Of a stretch of DNA of 64,000 bases, positions 6,769-16,121 are shown piece by piece. Within the stretch, counting starts at the first letter, position 1. Every line of letters starts with the position of its first letter. The stretch lies in NCBI GenBank assembly GCA_022792815.1, contig JAAWBS010000035.1:1-64000 (forward strand). Direction: 5' to 3'. The DNA is from Hungatella sp. (GTDB taxonomy: Bacteria; Bacillota; Clostridia; Lachnospirales; Lachnospiraceae). A program made the translations under genes and the position numbers. The notes below the pieces were generated by a model, which was not told the origin of the DNA, did no database searches, and saw nothing but the letters and a program-made list of their open reading frames with translations.

Positions 6769-9519
6769 ATGGGCGGCATAGAGGGGCATAGGGCCAGAAA
6801 GCATATCTGTGTGGGTCTGCTGGCCCATGTGGATGCGGGAAAGACCACATTGTCCGAGGGAATCCTGTATGAGACGGGAGTCATCCGAAAGCCGGGGCGG
6901 GTGGACCGCAGAGACGCATTTCTGGATACCTATGACCTGGAGAGGGCCAGGGGGATCACCATCTTTTCCAAGCAGGCAGTATTTGCTCTGGGGGACAAAG
7001 AGGTGACTCTTTTGGATACCCCGGGTCATGTGGACTTTTCTCCGGAGATGGAGCGGACGCTGCAGGTGCTGGACTACGGGGTCCTGGTGATCAGCGGGGC
7101 GGACGGAGTTCAGGCCCACACGGAGACTCTGTGGCGGCTTTTGGCCAGATATGGGATTCCGGTCTTTCTGTTTGTCAATAAGATGGATCAGGCGGGGACG
7201 GATAAAGAGAAGCTGCTGGAAGGCTTAAGGAGCCGCCTCCATGAGAACTGTATCGATTTCACCGGAGGGAGAGAGGAGCGGCAGGAGAGCCTGGCCATGT
7301 GTGACGAGGAGGCGCTGGAGGGATACCTGGCGAGGGGAAGCCTTACAGACGAGGAGACAGCCGGACTCATCGCGCAGAGAAAGGCATTTCCCTGTTACTT
7401 CGGCTCGGCGCTGAAGCTGGAGGGTGTGGATGCGCTGTTAAAGGGCCTGGAGGTCTACGGGGAGCCTCCTGAGTATGGCAGAGGATTTGCGGCCAGGGTG
7501 TATAAGATCTCCAGGGATGACCAGGGAAACCGTCTGACCCATCTGAAGGTGACTGGGGGAAGTTTGAAAGTGAAGACCCTGCTGCCCTCCTGGCAGGAAG
7601 GCGGTCCCGGGGAGAAGGTCAATCAGATTCGGGTCTATTCCGGCGTCAGATACGAGGCGGTGCAGGAGGCAGAGGCCGGGAGGGTCTGCGCAGTGACCGG
7701 CCTGTCGGATACGTTTCCGGGCCAGCGGATGGGGGAGGAGAGGGAGGCAAAGCTCCCCTTCCTGGAACCGATTCTCACCTATCAGATGCTGCTGCCTGAC
7801 GGCTGTGATGTCCACAAGATGCTGCTGAACATGAGGATGCTGGAGGAGGAGGAGCCCCAGCTGCATGTGGACTGGAACGAGGCCAAGGGCGAGATCCTGG
7901 TTCAGGTCATGGGCGAGGTTCAGATTCAGGTTTTACAGAGCCTGATTCGGGAGAGATTCGGCGTGGAGACAGGGTTTGGCGACGGAAGCATCGTGTACAA
8001 GGAGACGATCCGCGAGGCGGTGGAAGGCGTGGGACACTATGAACCGCTGCGGCATTACGCGGAGGTTCATCTTCTTTTGGAGCCGGGGGAGAGGGGCAGT
8101 GGTCTGCAGTTTAAAACCAGGTGCAGCGAGGATGTATTGGACCGGAACTGGCAGCGGCTGATCCTGACCCATCTGGAGGAGAAGCGCCACAGAGGCGTGC
8201 TGACCGGGGCGGAGCTGACGGATGTGACGATCACTCTGATCGCGGGGCGTGCCCATCAGAAGCATACGGAAGGCGGAGATTTCAGGCAGGCCACCTACCG
8301 GGCGGTGCGCCAGGGGCTGATGGAGGCGGAGAGCATCCTGCTGGAGCCCTGTTATCGGTTTCGGCTGGAGATTCCCACCGAGTATACGGGAAGAGCCATG
8401 GCTGACATCGACCGGATGTGCGGCCGGTTCGAGGCTCCGGTGCAGGAAGGGGAGGTGACGGTAATCTGCGGAAATGCCTCCGTGGCTGCCATGAGGAATT
8501 ATCAGGCAGAGGTGGTGTCCTACACCAGAGGCCGAGGCCGCCTTGCCTGTACCCTCTCCGGCTATGAACCCTGCAGCGATGGGGGAGAGGCGGCAAAGGC
8601 AGCGGGCTATGATCCGGAGACGGACGGAGATAACCCGTCGGGTTCTGTCTTCTGTTCCCACGGGGCTGGCTACTATGTGCCATGGGATCAGGTAAAACAG
8701 CATATGCATGTGGAGAGTCCCCTAAAGCTGTCTGCCAGACGGGAGCTGTCTTCTCGGCGGACCGATGTGACGGCGGCCGGTGCGGCTTCCTATGGGGACG
8801 ACAAGGAACTGGAGGAGATCTTTACACGCACCTATGGCATCGACCGGCGGCAGCGGTACGGGCACCAGGGGCCGAGACGGGTGGAGTTTGAAAGCAGGTC
8901 CCAGCCGGTGAGGACCAGAGAACCGGAGGAAGAATACCTTCTGGTGGACGGGTACAATGTGATCTTTGCCTGGGAGGAGTTAAAGGAGCTGGCCAAGACC
9001 ACCATCGACGGGGCCAGGCACAGACTGATGGACATCCTGTGCAATTACCAGGGGTATAAGAACTGTATCCTGATTCTGGTCTTTGACGCCTACAAGGTGG
9101 AGGGAGGGCTGGGACAGGCTATCCGGTACCACAACATCCATGTGGTTTACACCAAGGAGGCGGAGACCGCGGACCAGTATATCGAGAAGCTGGCCCACGA
9201 GATGGGGAAGAACCACCAGGTGACCGTGGCCACCTCGGACGGCCTGGAACAGCTGATCATCCGGGGTGAGGGGTGCCGCCTGATGTCAGCCAAGGACCTG
9301 CGGGATGAGATTCTCTACGCCGCCCGCGAGATGGAAGCACAGCACCTGGAGCCTCTGAGGCAGAAGGCGGGGCAGGGGAAAAACTATCTGTTCCACTATG
9401 CGGAGGAAAAAGTAGCAGAGTACCTAGAGGAGATGCGGCTGGGAAAAGAGCAGGAAGAAAAGGCCGCCCAAAGGACGGAGGAGTCCCGTAACGCCTCCCG
9501 TCAAGAAAGGAAGAGTTGA
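6769..9519 (+). CDS. TetM/EF-G-like translational GTPase fused to a C-terminal NYN (YacP/Rae1-like) domain
   Basis: The 916-residue protein starts at the ATG at 6769, which has CAGGAGG about 11 bp upstream and is better placed than the GTG at 6718. The GTPase motifs are AHVDAGKTTL (G1), DTPGHVDF (G3) and NKMDQAG (G4). EF-G domains II-V follow to about residue 640, and the run SVFCSHGAGYYVPWDQV is typical of the ribosomal-protection family. From about 722 a PIN-like NYN domain begins: YLLVDGYNVIFAW, LVFDAYK, ETADQYIE and VATSDGLEQ, so the acidic catalytic positions look intact. Rae1/YacP of Bacillus cuts mRNA in the ribosomal A site. The fusion suggests a factor that binds stalled ribosomes and cuts or senses RNA there. 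A tetracycline-resistance role is not implied. Confidence 0.85.
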   Translation: MGGIEGHRARKHICVGLLAHVDAGKTTLSEGILYETGVIRKPGRVDRRDAFLDTYDLERARGITIFSKQAVFALGDKEVTLLDTPGHVDFSPEMERTLQVLDYGVLVISGADGVQAHTETLWRLLARYGIPVFLFVNKMDQAGTDKEKLLEGLRSRLHENCIDFTGGREERQESLAMCDEEALEGYLARGSLTDEETAGLIAQRKAFPCYFGSALKLEGVDALLKGLEVYGEPPEYGRGFAARVYKISRDDQGNRLTHLKVTGGSLKVKTLLPSWQEGGPGEKVNQIRVYSGVRYEAVQEAEAGRVCAVTGLSDTFPGQRMGEEREAKLPFLEPILTYQMLLPDGCDVHKMLLNMRMLEEEEPQLHVDWNEAKGEILVQVMGEVQIQVLQSLIRERFGVETGFGDGSIVYKETIREAVEGVGHYEPLRHYAEVHLLLEPGERGSGLQFKTRCSEDVLDRNWQRLILTHLEEKRHRGVLTGAELTDVTITLIAGRAHQKHTEGGDFRQATYRAVRQGLMEAESILLEPCYRFRLEIPTEYTGRAMADIDRMCGRFEAPVQEGEVTVICGNASVAAMRNYQAEVVSYTRGRGRLACTLSGYEPCSDGGEAAKAAGYDPETDGDNPSGSVFCSHGAGYYVPWDQVKQHMHVESPLKLSARRELSSRRTDVTAAGAASYGDDKELEEIFTRTYGIDRRQRYGHQGPRRVEFESRSQPVRTREPEEEYLLVDGYNVIFAWEELKELAKTTIDGARHRLMDILCNYQGYKNCILILVFDAYKVEGGLGQAIRYHNIHVVYTKEAETADQYIEKLAHEMGKNHQVTVATSDGLEQLIIRGEGCRLMSAKDLRDEILYAAREMEAQHLEPLRQKAGQGKNYLFHYAEEKVAEYLEEMRLGKEQEEKAAQRTEESRNASRQERKS

Positions 9520-9520
9520 G

Positions 9521-11470
9521 ATGAATGCCATAAAAATTGAGACATTTACCCGGTTTCAGTTTGTCAGCAATCCCTCGTTTGCGCCGGACGGGCAAAGCCT
9601 GGCCTTTGTGGTGCAGCGTGGAGATCTGGAGGACAATGACTACAAAGGTGATTTGTACCTTTATCGCTGCGATGACGGAAGGGTGAGGCGGCTTACCACG
9701 GCAGGCGATGCCAAGAGTTATGTGTGGACCCACAGGGGGACCCTGCTGTTTCCGGCTTCCAGGGACAAAAACAAGGAGGACAAGGAGAAGGACTCCACCA
9801 GCTACTATGAGATCTCCCCTGACGGAGGCGAGGCGGCAAGGGCATTTACCCTGCCGGTGAAAGCCACGGGGATGTACCGGGTGGACGAGGACCGGTATTT
9901 GGTCATGGCGGTGACAGAGCTGGCTAAGAGGAAGGAGGGGAAGGACGAGGCCTATGAGGTGGTGGACGAGATCCCCTTCTGGTTTAACGGCAAGGGATTT
10001 ACCAACGGGCTTAGGAACCGTCTGTACTGCTACCGTGTCTCCACGGGAGAGCTGACACCCATATCGGAGGAGAGTGCCGATGTGGACACCTACTCGGTGA
10101 GGGGCTCCAAAGTGCTCTATAAGGCCTACCCGTGGACGGATATCCACGACCAGTACGACGGGATCTACCTCTGTGACCTGGATACCGGGGAGAACCGCTG
10201 CCTTCTTGAGAAGGATACCCGCCGGACGGGCATGATTGGGTTCTGGGCAGACGATGAGGCCGTGGTGGCCTCAGGCGTGGACAATCCCCACGGCAACGGC
10301 AAATACATGGATTTCTATACCATGAATCTGGAGACCGGCCGGATGAACCTTCTGGCGGAATATGATTACAGCAGCGGCTCTGGAAGCGTGGGAAGCGATG
10401 CCAGATTGGGCGGGGGACGGACGGTAAAGGCAGGGGACGGGATCTGCTATTTTGTCACCACCAGAGGGGACAGCGCCCATCTGTACGCCATAAAAAGAGA
10501 CGGGACTCTGGAGGGCATCGTGACGGACCGGGGTTCCTGTGACAGCTTTGACGTGAAGGACGGCCATGTGGTGGTCTGCGGTCTCTACGGGGACCGGCTG
10601 GCAGAGCTCTATCTGGACGGAACACAGATTACGGAGTTCAATGACATGAGTCAGTGGCAGGTGTGCCCCAGAAAGGAGTACACCATGAAGGCCGGCGACG
10701 GATATGATCTGACCGGGTGGGTGATGGAGCCGGCAGGGTACGAGCCGGGGAAGAAATATCCGGCCATCCTCCATATCCACGGCGGCCCCAGGACCGTGTT
10801 CGGAACCGTGTTCCACCACGAGATGCAGATGTGGGCCAACGCGGGCTATTTCGTATTTTTCACCAACCCCAGAGGCTCCGACGGCTTTGGCACAGAGTTC
10901 GGAGATATCAACGGCAAATACGGCACAGTGGACTATGACAATCTCATGGAATTTACAGACTATGTCCTGGACCGGGAGCCGGACATCGACCGGGAGAGAG
11001 TGGGTGTCACCGGCGGTTCCTACGGCGGATTTATGACCAACTGGATCATCGGCCACACGGACCGGTTCCGGGCAGCTGCCTCCCAGCGCTCCATCGCCAA
11101 CTGGATCTCCTTTGAGTACATGTCCGACATCGGCCACACCTTCACAAAGGACAACCAGGCGGCTTTCGCCTGTGAGGACGTGGAAAAGCTGTGGTTTCAC
11201 TCCCCCATCAAGTACATAGAGGGATGCAGGACGCCTACCCTGTTTGTCCATTCGGATCAGGACTATCGGTGCAACATCGCCGAGGGTATGGAGATGTTTG
11301 CCGCCTTGAAGGTGCTGGGAGTGGATACCCGGATGCTGGTGGTGAAGGGGGAGACCCATGAGCTGTCCCGGTCCGGAAGGCCCAGAAACAGGATTGTGCG
11401 CATGAGGGAGATCTTGAACTGGATGGATCGGTACCTGAAGACAGAGGATGCCGGGAAGGAGGAGCAGTGA
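9521..11470 (+). CDS. S9-family (prolyl oligopeptidase-type) peptidase, copy 1
   Basis: The 649-residue protein has an N-terminal beta-propeller of WD40-like repeats (about 1-380) and a C-terminal alpha/beta-hydrolase domain. The oxyanion-side motif HIHGGPRTVFG, nucleophile motif GGSYGGFMTNW (Ser 500), acidic motif HSDQDYRCN and catalytic His in GETHELSRSGRP are all present. This is the acylaminoacyl-peptidase/dipeptidyl-peptidase layout, which trims short or N-blocked peptides. No signal peptide is seen, so it acts in the cytoplasm. It starts one base after the GTPase stop and overlaps its paralogue downstream at TGATG. Confidence 0.9.
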   Translation: MNAIKIETFTRFQFVSNPSFAPDGQSLAFVVQRGDLEDNDYKGDLYLYRCDDGRVRRLTTAGDAKSYVWTHRGTLLFPASRDKNKEDKEKDSTSYYEISPDGGEAARAFTLPVKATGMYRVDEDRYLVMAVTELAKRKEGKDEAYEVVDEIPFWFNGKGFTNGLRNRLYCYRVSTGELTPISEESADVDTYSVRGSKVLYKAYPWTDIHDQYDGIYLCDLDTGENRCLLEKDTRRTGMIGFWADDEAVVASGVDNPHGNGKYMDFYTMNLETGRMNLLAEYDYSSGSGSVGSDARLGGGRTVKAGDGICYFVTTRGDSAHLYAIKRDGTLEGIVTDRGSCDSFDVKDGHVVVCGLYGDRLAELYLDGTQITEFNDMSQWQVCPRKEYTMKAGDGYDLTGWVMEPAGYEPGKKYPAILHIHGGPRTVFGTVFHHEMQMWANAGYFVFFTNPRGSDGFGTEFGDINGKYGTVDYDNLMEFTDYVLDREPDIDRERVGVTGGSYGGFMTNWIIGHTDRFRAAASQRSIANWISFEYMSDIGHTFTKDNQAAFACEDVEKLWFHSPIKYIEGCRTPTLFVHSDQDYRCNIAEGMEMFAALKVLGVDTRMLVVKGETHELSRSGRPRNRIVRMREILNWMDRYLKTEDAGKEEQ

Positions 11471-13473
11471 TGGGACAGACAGAGAAAAGACCAGTAAGGC
11501 GGGAGGATTTATTTCAGTTTCGTTTCGTGTCCGAGGTGTCCCTTTCCCCGGACAGAGAATGGGCGGTCTACGCGGTAAATCAGGCTGATGAGGAGGAGAA
11601 TCGCTACCACAGCAGCATCTGGGCGGTCAACGGGAGGACGAAAGAGAACCGGATGCTGGCTGCGAGGGGGGAAGCCAAATCCCCCATATGGCTGGACGAG
11701 AAGACGGTTCTGTTTGCCTCGGGCCGAGACGCGAAGAAGGAAGAGGGAAACAACGAGACGGTCTACTATCGGATCGCCGTCGACGGAGGCGAGGCCGTGA
11801 AGGCCATGACCGTCCCGGCAAAGGTGGAGAAGCTGAGACGGCTGGGATCTGACTGGCTTGTGATGGCCACAGCCGACGAGAAGGAGGAGACCGGACCGAA
11901 GGATGGGAAGGATTCCGGGAGCCTGGAGGCCGTGGAGGGGGAGGACTATCATATCTATGAGGAGCTTCCCTTCTGGTTCAACGGAAAGGGGATCCGCAGC
12001 AGGAAGCGGTGCGCCCTCTATCTGTTCCGGGAAGAGACCGGTGAGTTGACCCGGATTACCCCGAAATATCTGGAGACAGTCTCTTTTGACGTATCCTCTG
12101 ACAAGACTAAGGTGGCTTACTGCGGTCCGGTCTACGACAGTGTGATGCCCAGGACCTGCGGTCTCTATCTCTACGATGTGGGCACCGGGGATACGAAGCA
12201 GCTGGTGGCGGAAGACCTCTGCGACGTGAACCAGGTGTGCTTTATGGGCAATGACCGGATCTTTTATACGGGCAGCACCTATGAGAGAGTGGGAAAACAC
12301 CCCAGATATTATGTCTGGGATCTGAGCGAAGGCAGCGGGGTGCAGCTTCCCTACTGCGACCGGTCTGTGGGAAACAGTGTGGGAAGCGATGCCAAATTCG
12401 GCGGCGGCAGGTCTGTGGCCTACTGTGAGGAGAGGGATACCTTGTACCTTCTGCAGACTCTGTGGGGAGACTGTAAGCTGATGGCCATGGACCGGGCCGG
12501 CATCCTGCGGGAGGTGACCGATGTTCCGGGTTCTGTCACCGGATTTGACGTGAAGGGAGACATTGTGATCATGACTGCCATGAGGGGGCAGCACCTGGCA
12601 GAGGTGTACCGCCTGAACCCGGATGACGGCCGCGAGGAGAAACTGACAGGCTTCAATGACGAGTATCTGGACAGCCATAAGATTTCGGAGCCGGAGGCCT
12701 TCCGCTATGAGAGCAAAAACGGCTTTGAAATGGAGGGGTATGTGATCAGGCCGGCAGATTACGAGCCAGGGAAGAAGTATCCGGCGGTGCTGGAGATCCA
12801 CGGAGGCCCTAAGACCGCGTCAGGCTCCGTCTTTTTTCACGAGTACCAGTGTCTGGCAAGCGACGGATACTTTGTGATCTATTCCAACCCCAGAGGTTCC
12901 GACGGCAGAGGGGAGAAGTTTGCGGATCTGACGGAGGTCTTCGGCGGAGATGATTTCGAAGATCTGCTGGAGTTTACAGATCAGGTGCTGGAGCGCTGTC
13001 CGGACATTGACGGCAGGCGGATCGGCATATGCGGCGGTTCCTACGGCGGATTTATGTGCAACTGGATGGTGGGGCACACGGACCGGTTCGCGGCAGCCGT
13101 CTCCCAGCGCTCCATCTCCAACTATCTGACCAAATGCCTGTATACGGACATCGGCTACTATGCCAACCGGCTGCAGATGGGGGCATTTCCCTGGGAGGAT
13201 TTCCACAAGGTGTGGTCCATGTCCCCCCTAAGCGGGGCACACCGCGCCGAAACACCCCTTCTGCTTCTCCAGTCCGACGAGGATTACCGGTGCTGGATGG
13301 GAGATGCCGTCCAGATGTTCTCCGCCGTAAAGCGCCGGGGAACGGATGCCAGGCTGGTACTGTTTCACGGTGAAAACCATGATCTGTCCAGAAGCGGAAA
13401 ACCGAAGAACCGTATGACCAGGCTGAGAGAGCTGGAGGGATGGTTTGAGAGATACCTTTGTCCCGAGGCTTAG
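11470..13473 (+). CDS. S9-family (prolyl oligopeptidase-type) peptidase, copy 2
   Basis: The 667-residue protein is clearly paralogous to the preceding gene and is translationally coupled to it, with ATG inside the TGATG overlap. The start is taken as the ATG at 11470 rather than the GTG one codon earlier. It has the same order of propeller and hydrolase domain, with EIHGGPKTASG, the nucleophile motif GGSYGGFMCNW (Ser 524), QSDEDYRCW and GENHDLSRSGKP. Tandem duplication followed by divergence suggests two specificities towards imported peptides. Confidence 0.9.
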   Translation: MGQTEKRPVRREDLFQFRFVSEVSLSPDREWAVYAVNQADEEENRYHSSIWAVNGRTKENRMLAARGEAKSPIWLDEKTVLFASGRDAKKEEGNNETVYYRIAVDGGEAVKAMTVPAKVEKLRRLGSDWLVMATADEKEETGPKDGKDSGSLEAVEGEDYHIYEELPFWFNGKGIRSRKRCALYLFREETGELTRITPKYLETVSFDVSSDKTKVAYCGPVYDSVMPRTCGLYLYDVGTGDTKQLVAEDLCDVNQVCFMGNDRIFYTGSTYERVGKHPRYYVWDLSEGSGVQLPYCDRSVGNSVGSDAKFGGGRSVAYCEERDTLYLLQTLWGDCKLMAMDRAGILREVTDVPGSVTGFDVKGDIVIMTAMRGQHLAEVYRLNPDDGREEKLTGFNDEYLDSHKISEPEAFRYESKNGFEMEGYVIRPADYEPGKKYPAVLEIHGGPKTASGSVFFHEYQCLASDGYFVIYSNPRGSDGRGEKFADLTEVFGGDDFEDLLEFTDQVLERCPDIDGRRIGICGGSYGGFMCNWMVGHTDRFAAAVSQRSISNYLTKCLYTDIGYYANRLQMGAFPWEDFHKVWSMSPLSGAHRAETPLLLLQSDEDYRCWMGDAVQMFSAVKRRGTDARLVLFHGENHDLSRSGKPKNRMTRLRELEGWFERYLCPEA

Positions 13474-13537
13474 CTCCCCGAGCGAGAAAAGAAGTGCATC
13501 TTACATGATCAGCCAGACCGGCAAGGAGGAAAAGAAC

Positions 13538-14899
13538 GTGACAAGAGCAGAACAATTAGCAGAGATGACAGCCAGACACGAAGCCCTGATCTACGAGACA
13601 GCGGACTATATCTGGAAGCATCCGGAGACCGGTTACCGGGAGTGGAACACATCCGATTACCTGGCCCGGCAGTTTGAAAAACTGGGTTATACCCTGGTGA
13701 AAGCGGGGGATATCCCCGGATTTTATGCGGACTTAGACACGGGAAGACCGGGGCCTAAGATCGCGATTTTAGGGGAGCTGGACTCCCTGATCGTGAAAAA
13801 CCACCCAGATGCGGCCGCTGACACCTGCGCCGTCCATGCCTGCGGCCATAACGCCCAGTGCGCCACCTTGATCGGCGTGGCGGCGGCCCTTAAGGAGCCG
13901 GGGGCCTTAGACGGGATGTGTGGTTCGATCCGCCTCATAGCGGTTCCGGCGGAGGAGCTGATCGAGCTGGGATTCCGGGAGGAGCTGAGGAAAAAGGGGA
14001 CCATCAAGTATTTCGGCGGCAAGGTGGAATTTATCTCCAGGGGGTATTTTGACGGCGTGGACATCTCCATGATGATTCACTCCGGCAACCTGAAGGAGGG
14101 GAAGGCCCTGTGCGTCAGCAAGGGCTGCAACGGCTGCATCACGAAAAATATCACATTCAAAGGGGTGTCCGCCCATGCAGGAGGTTCGCCTCAGGACGGA
14201 AGGAATGCCCTGTACGCTGCCACCTGCGGCCTCAACGCGGTCAATGCCCTGAGAGAGACCTTTGTGGACGATGAACATATCCGGTTCCACCCCATCATCA
14301 CCCAGGCAGGGCTGGCGGTCAACGCCATCCCTGAGGCGGCAAAGGTGGAGACCTATGTGAGAGGCGCGTCATTTGACAGTATGTACAAGTACAATAAAAA
14401 AGTGAATCTGGCCCTGGCCGCGTCCGCGGCATCCATCGGATGCAATGTGGAACTGGACGACCATCCGGGATATTTCCCCCTGAACAATGACCCGGTGCTG
14501 TCCCAGGTGGTGGCGGATGCCATGAGGGCAGTGGCAGGCCCTGACAGCGTGGAGTTTGACGGAGTGTGGGGGACAGGAAGCACGGATATGGGCGACGTGT
14601 CCGCCATCATGCCGGCGGTGCATCCCCACGCCAGCGGGGCCGTGGGAATCGGCCACGGCAAGGACTATTACATCGCGGACAAGAAGCTGGCCTGCTTACG
14701 GCCGGCCCAGTGTCTGGTGGTGGCTGCGGATATGCTTCTGGGTGAGGAAGGTGCTCTGGCGAGGAAGGTCATCGCCGAGGCAAAGCCGTATTTCAAGTCC
14801 AAGGAGGAATACTTGGCGGCCATCGACAGGGTGTCTATGACCAAAGATGCAGTGACTTATAACGAGGACGGGACGGTGACCCTGGACTTTTCCAAATGA
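13538..14899 (+). CDS. M20-family amidohydrolase (AbgB-like)
   Basis: The 453-residue protein starts at a GTG at 13538 with AAGGAGG eight bases upstream; an upstream in-frame ATG lies inside the previous gene. It has the metal-site pattern GELDSL, HACGHNAQ near residue 100, and a lid domain with SAHAGGSPQDGRNALYA. These resemble the p-aminobenzoyl-glutamate hydrolase (AbgB) branch of M20D. Such enzymes split N-acyl or aroyl amino acids and small peptides. Lying between the S9 peptidases and the metal amidohydrolase, it probably works on products of peptide breakdown. The exact substrate is unknown. Confidence 0.85.
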   Translation: MTRAEQLAEMTARHEALIYETADYIWKHPETGYREWNTSDYLARQFEKLGYTLVKAGDIPGFYADLDTGRPGPKIAILGELDSLIVKNHPDAAADTCAVHACGHNAQCATLIGVAAALKEPGALDGMCGSIRLIAVPAEELIELGFREELRKKGTIKYFGGKVEFISRGYFDGVDISMMIHSGNLKEGKALCVSKGCNGCITKNITFKGVSAHAGGSPQDGRNALYAATCGLNAVNALRETFVDDEHIRFHPIITQAGLAVNAIPEAAKVETYVRGASFDSMYKYNKKVNLALAASAASIGCNVELDDHPGYFPLNNDPVLSQVVADAMRAVAGPDSVEFDGVWGTGSTDMGDVSAIMPAVHPHASGAVGIGHGKDYYIADKKLACLRPAQCLVVAADMLLGEEGALARKVIAEAKPYFKSKEEYLAAIDRVSMTKDAVTYNEDGTVTLDFSK

Positions 14900-14926
14900 C
14901 AGGAGACAGCAAAGGAGGAGAGGACA

Positions 14927-16072
14927 TTGTATTGTATTAAAAACGGCAGGATTCACGACATGGTGAATCCCCAGGCATATGAGGGAGATATTCTGATCGA
15001 CAGAGGAAAGATCGTCAAGGTGGGAACAGAGCTGAGGATCCCGGAGGGGACGAAGGTTTATGATGCTGCCGGAAAAGAGGTTTATCCGGGCTTTATCGAT
15101 GCCCACAGCCATCTGGGGCTGGACGGTTACGGAATCGGCTTTGAGGGCCAGGATTACAATGAGATGAATGACATCTGCTCGGCTCATCTGAGGGGGATCG
15201 ACAGCTTTAATCCCCTGGATCCCACCGTACACTCTGCGGCCATGGGCGGCGTCACCTGTGTGGGAACCGGCCCTGGAAGCGCCAATGTGCTGGGAGGTAC
15301 CTTCTTTGCGGTGAAGACCACGGGAAAAAGAGTGGATGACATGATCGTGAAGAACCCGGTTGCCATGAAATGCGCCTTCGGGGAGAATCCAAAGCGCTGC
15401 TACAAGGACAAGAATAATTTCGCCCGCATGTCCACGGCAGCAAAGCTGAGAGAGATGCTGTTTAAGGCTCAGGATTACAAGGCCAGAAAAGAGGCAGCCG
15501 GCGACGACCCCTTAAAGAAACCGGCTTTTGACATGAAGATGGAGGCATTGATCCCGGTGCTGGACGGCCGGATCCCTCTGAAGGCCCACGCCCATCAGGC
15601 CAACGATATCCTGACAGCCATCCGCATCGCCAGGGAGTTTGGCGTGAAGCTGACTCTGGAGCACTGCACCGAGGGACATCTGATTGTGGATGAACTGGCT
15701 ATGGAGAATCTGCCCTGCGCCGTAGGCCCCAGCCTGGGACATGCCACCAAGTTTGAACTTCAGAACAAGACGTGGAAGACCCCGGGTATCCTGGCCGCCG
15801 CAGGCTGTCAGGTCTCCATCATCACCGACGCACCGGTGATCCCCCAGCAGCATCTGGCCCTCTGTGCCGCTATGGCGGTCAAGGCGGGGATGGACCCTTA
15901 TGAGGCCATGAAGGCTATCACTGTCAATCCGGCGAGACACTTAGGGATCGAGGATCGGGTGGGGACGCTGGAGGAAGGAAAAGATGCGGACATCGTGGTG
16001 TATGACGGATGTCCCCTTGAGGTGGCTTCCACATTGGAATTGGTATTGATCGACGGAAACGAAGTGAGATAG
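14927..16072 (+). CDS. Metal-dependent amidohydrolase (COG1228-like), copy 1
   Basis: The 381-residue TIM-barrel amidohydrolase uses a TTG start with AAAGGAGGAG correctly spaced. The N-terminal metal pair lies in GFIDAHSHLGLDG (about 56-68). Further ligands lie in KAHAHQAND, LEHCTEGH and the TDAPVIPQQH run. The family includes imidazolonepropionase and prolidase-like enzymes that open cyclic or peptide amides. An almost identical copy lies at 24041-25186, on the far side of the peptide transporter. It shares the operon direction with the M20 gene 27 bp upstream. Confidence 0.85.
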   Translation: MYCIKNGRIHDMVNPQAYEGDILIDRGKIVKVGTELRIPEGTKVYDAAGKEVYPGFIDAHSHLGLDGYGIGFEGQDYNEMNDICSAHLRGIDSFNPLDPTVHSAAMGGVTCVGTGPGSANVLGGTFFAVKTTGKRVDDMIVKNPVAMKCAFGENPKRCYKDKNNFARMSTAAKLREMLFKAQDYKARKEAAGDDPLKKPAFDMKMEALIPVLDGRIPLKAHAHQANDILTAIRIAREFGVKLTLEHCTEGHLIVDELAMENLPCAVGPSLGHATKFELQNKTWKTPGILAAAGCQVSIITDAPVIPQQHLALCAAMAVKAGMDPYEAMKAITVNPARHLGIEDRVGTLEEGKDADIVVYDGCPLEVASTLELVLIDGNEVR

Positions 16073-16083
16073 GAAGAGAAAAG

Positions 16084-16121
16084 GGAGAAGGACCAGGATT
16101 ACAGCCGGTCCTTCTCCTCTT
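16084..16121. terminator. Convergent-gene terminator hairpin
   Basis: GGAGAAGGACC (16084-16094) pairs perfectly with GGTCCTTCTCC (16107-16117), followed by TCTTTT. It ends the plus-strand amidohydrolase unit and overlaps the 3' end of the minus-strand methyltransferase gene. Confidence 0.75.

Noticed and set aside
6769-9519. Tetracycline resistance gene
   Set aside because: The GTPase belongs to the same superfamily, but the NYN fusion and chromosomal context argue for a different, intrinsic role.
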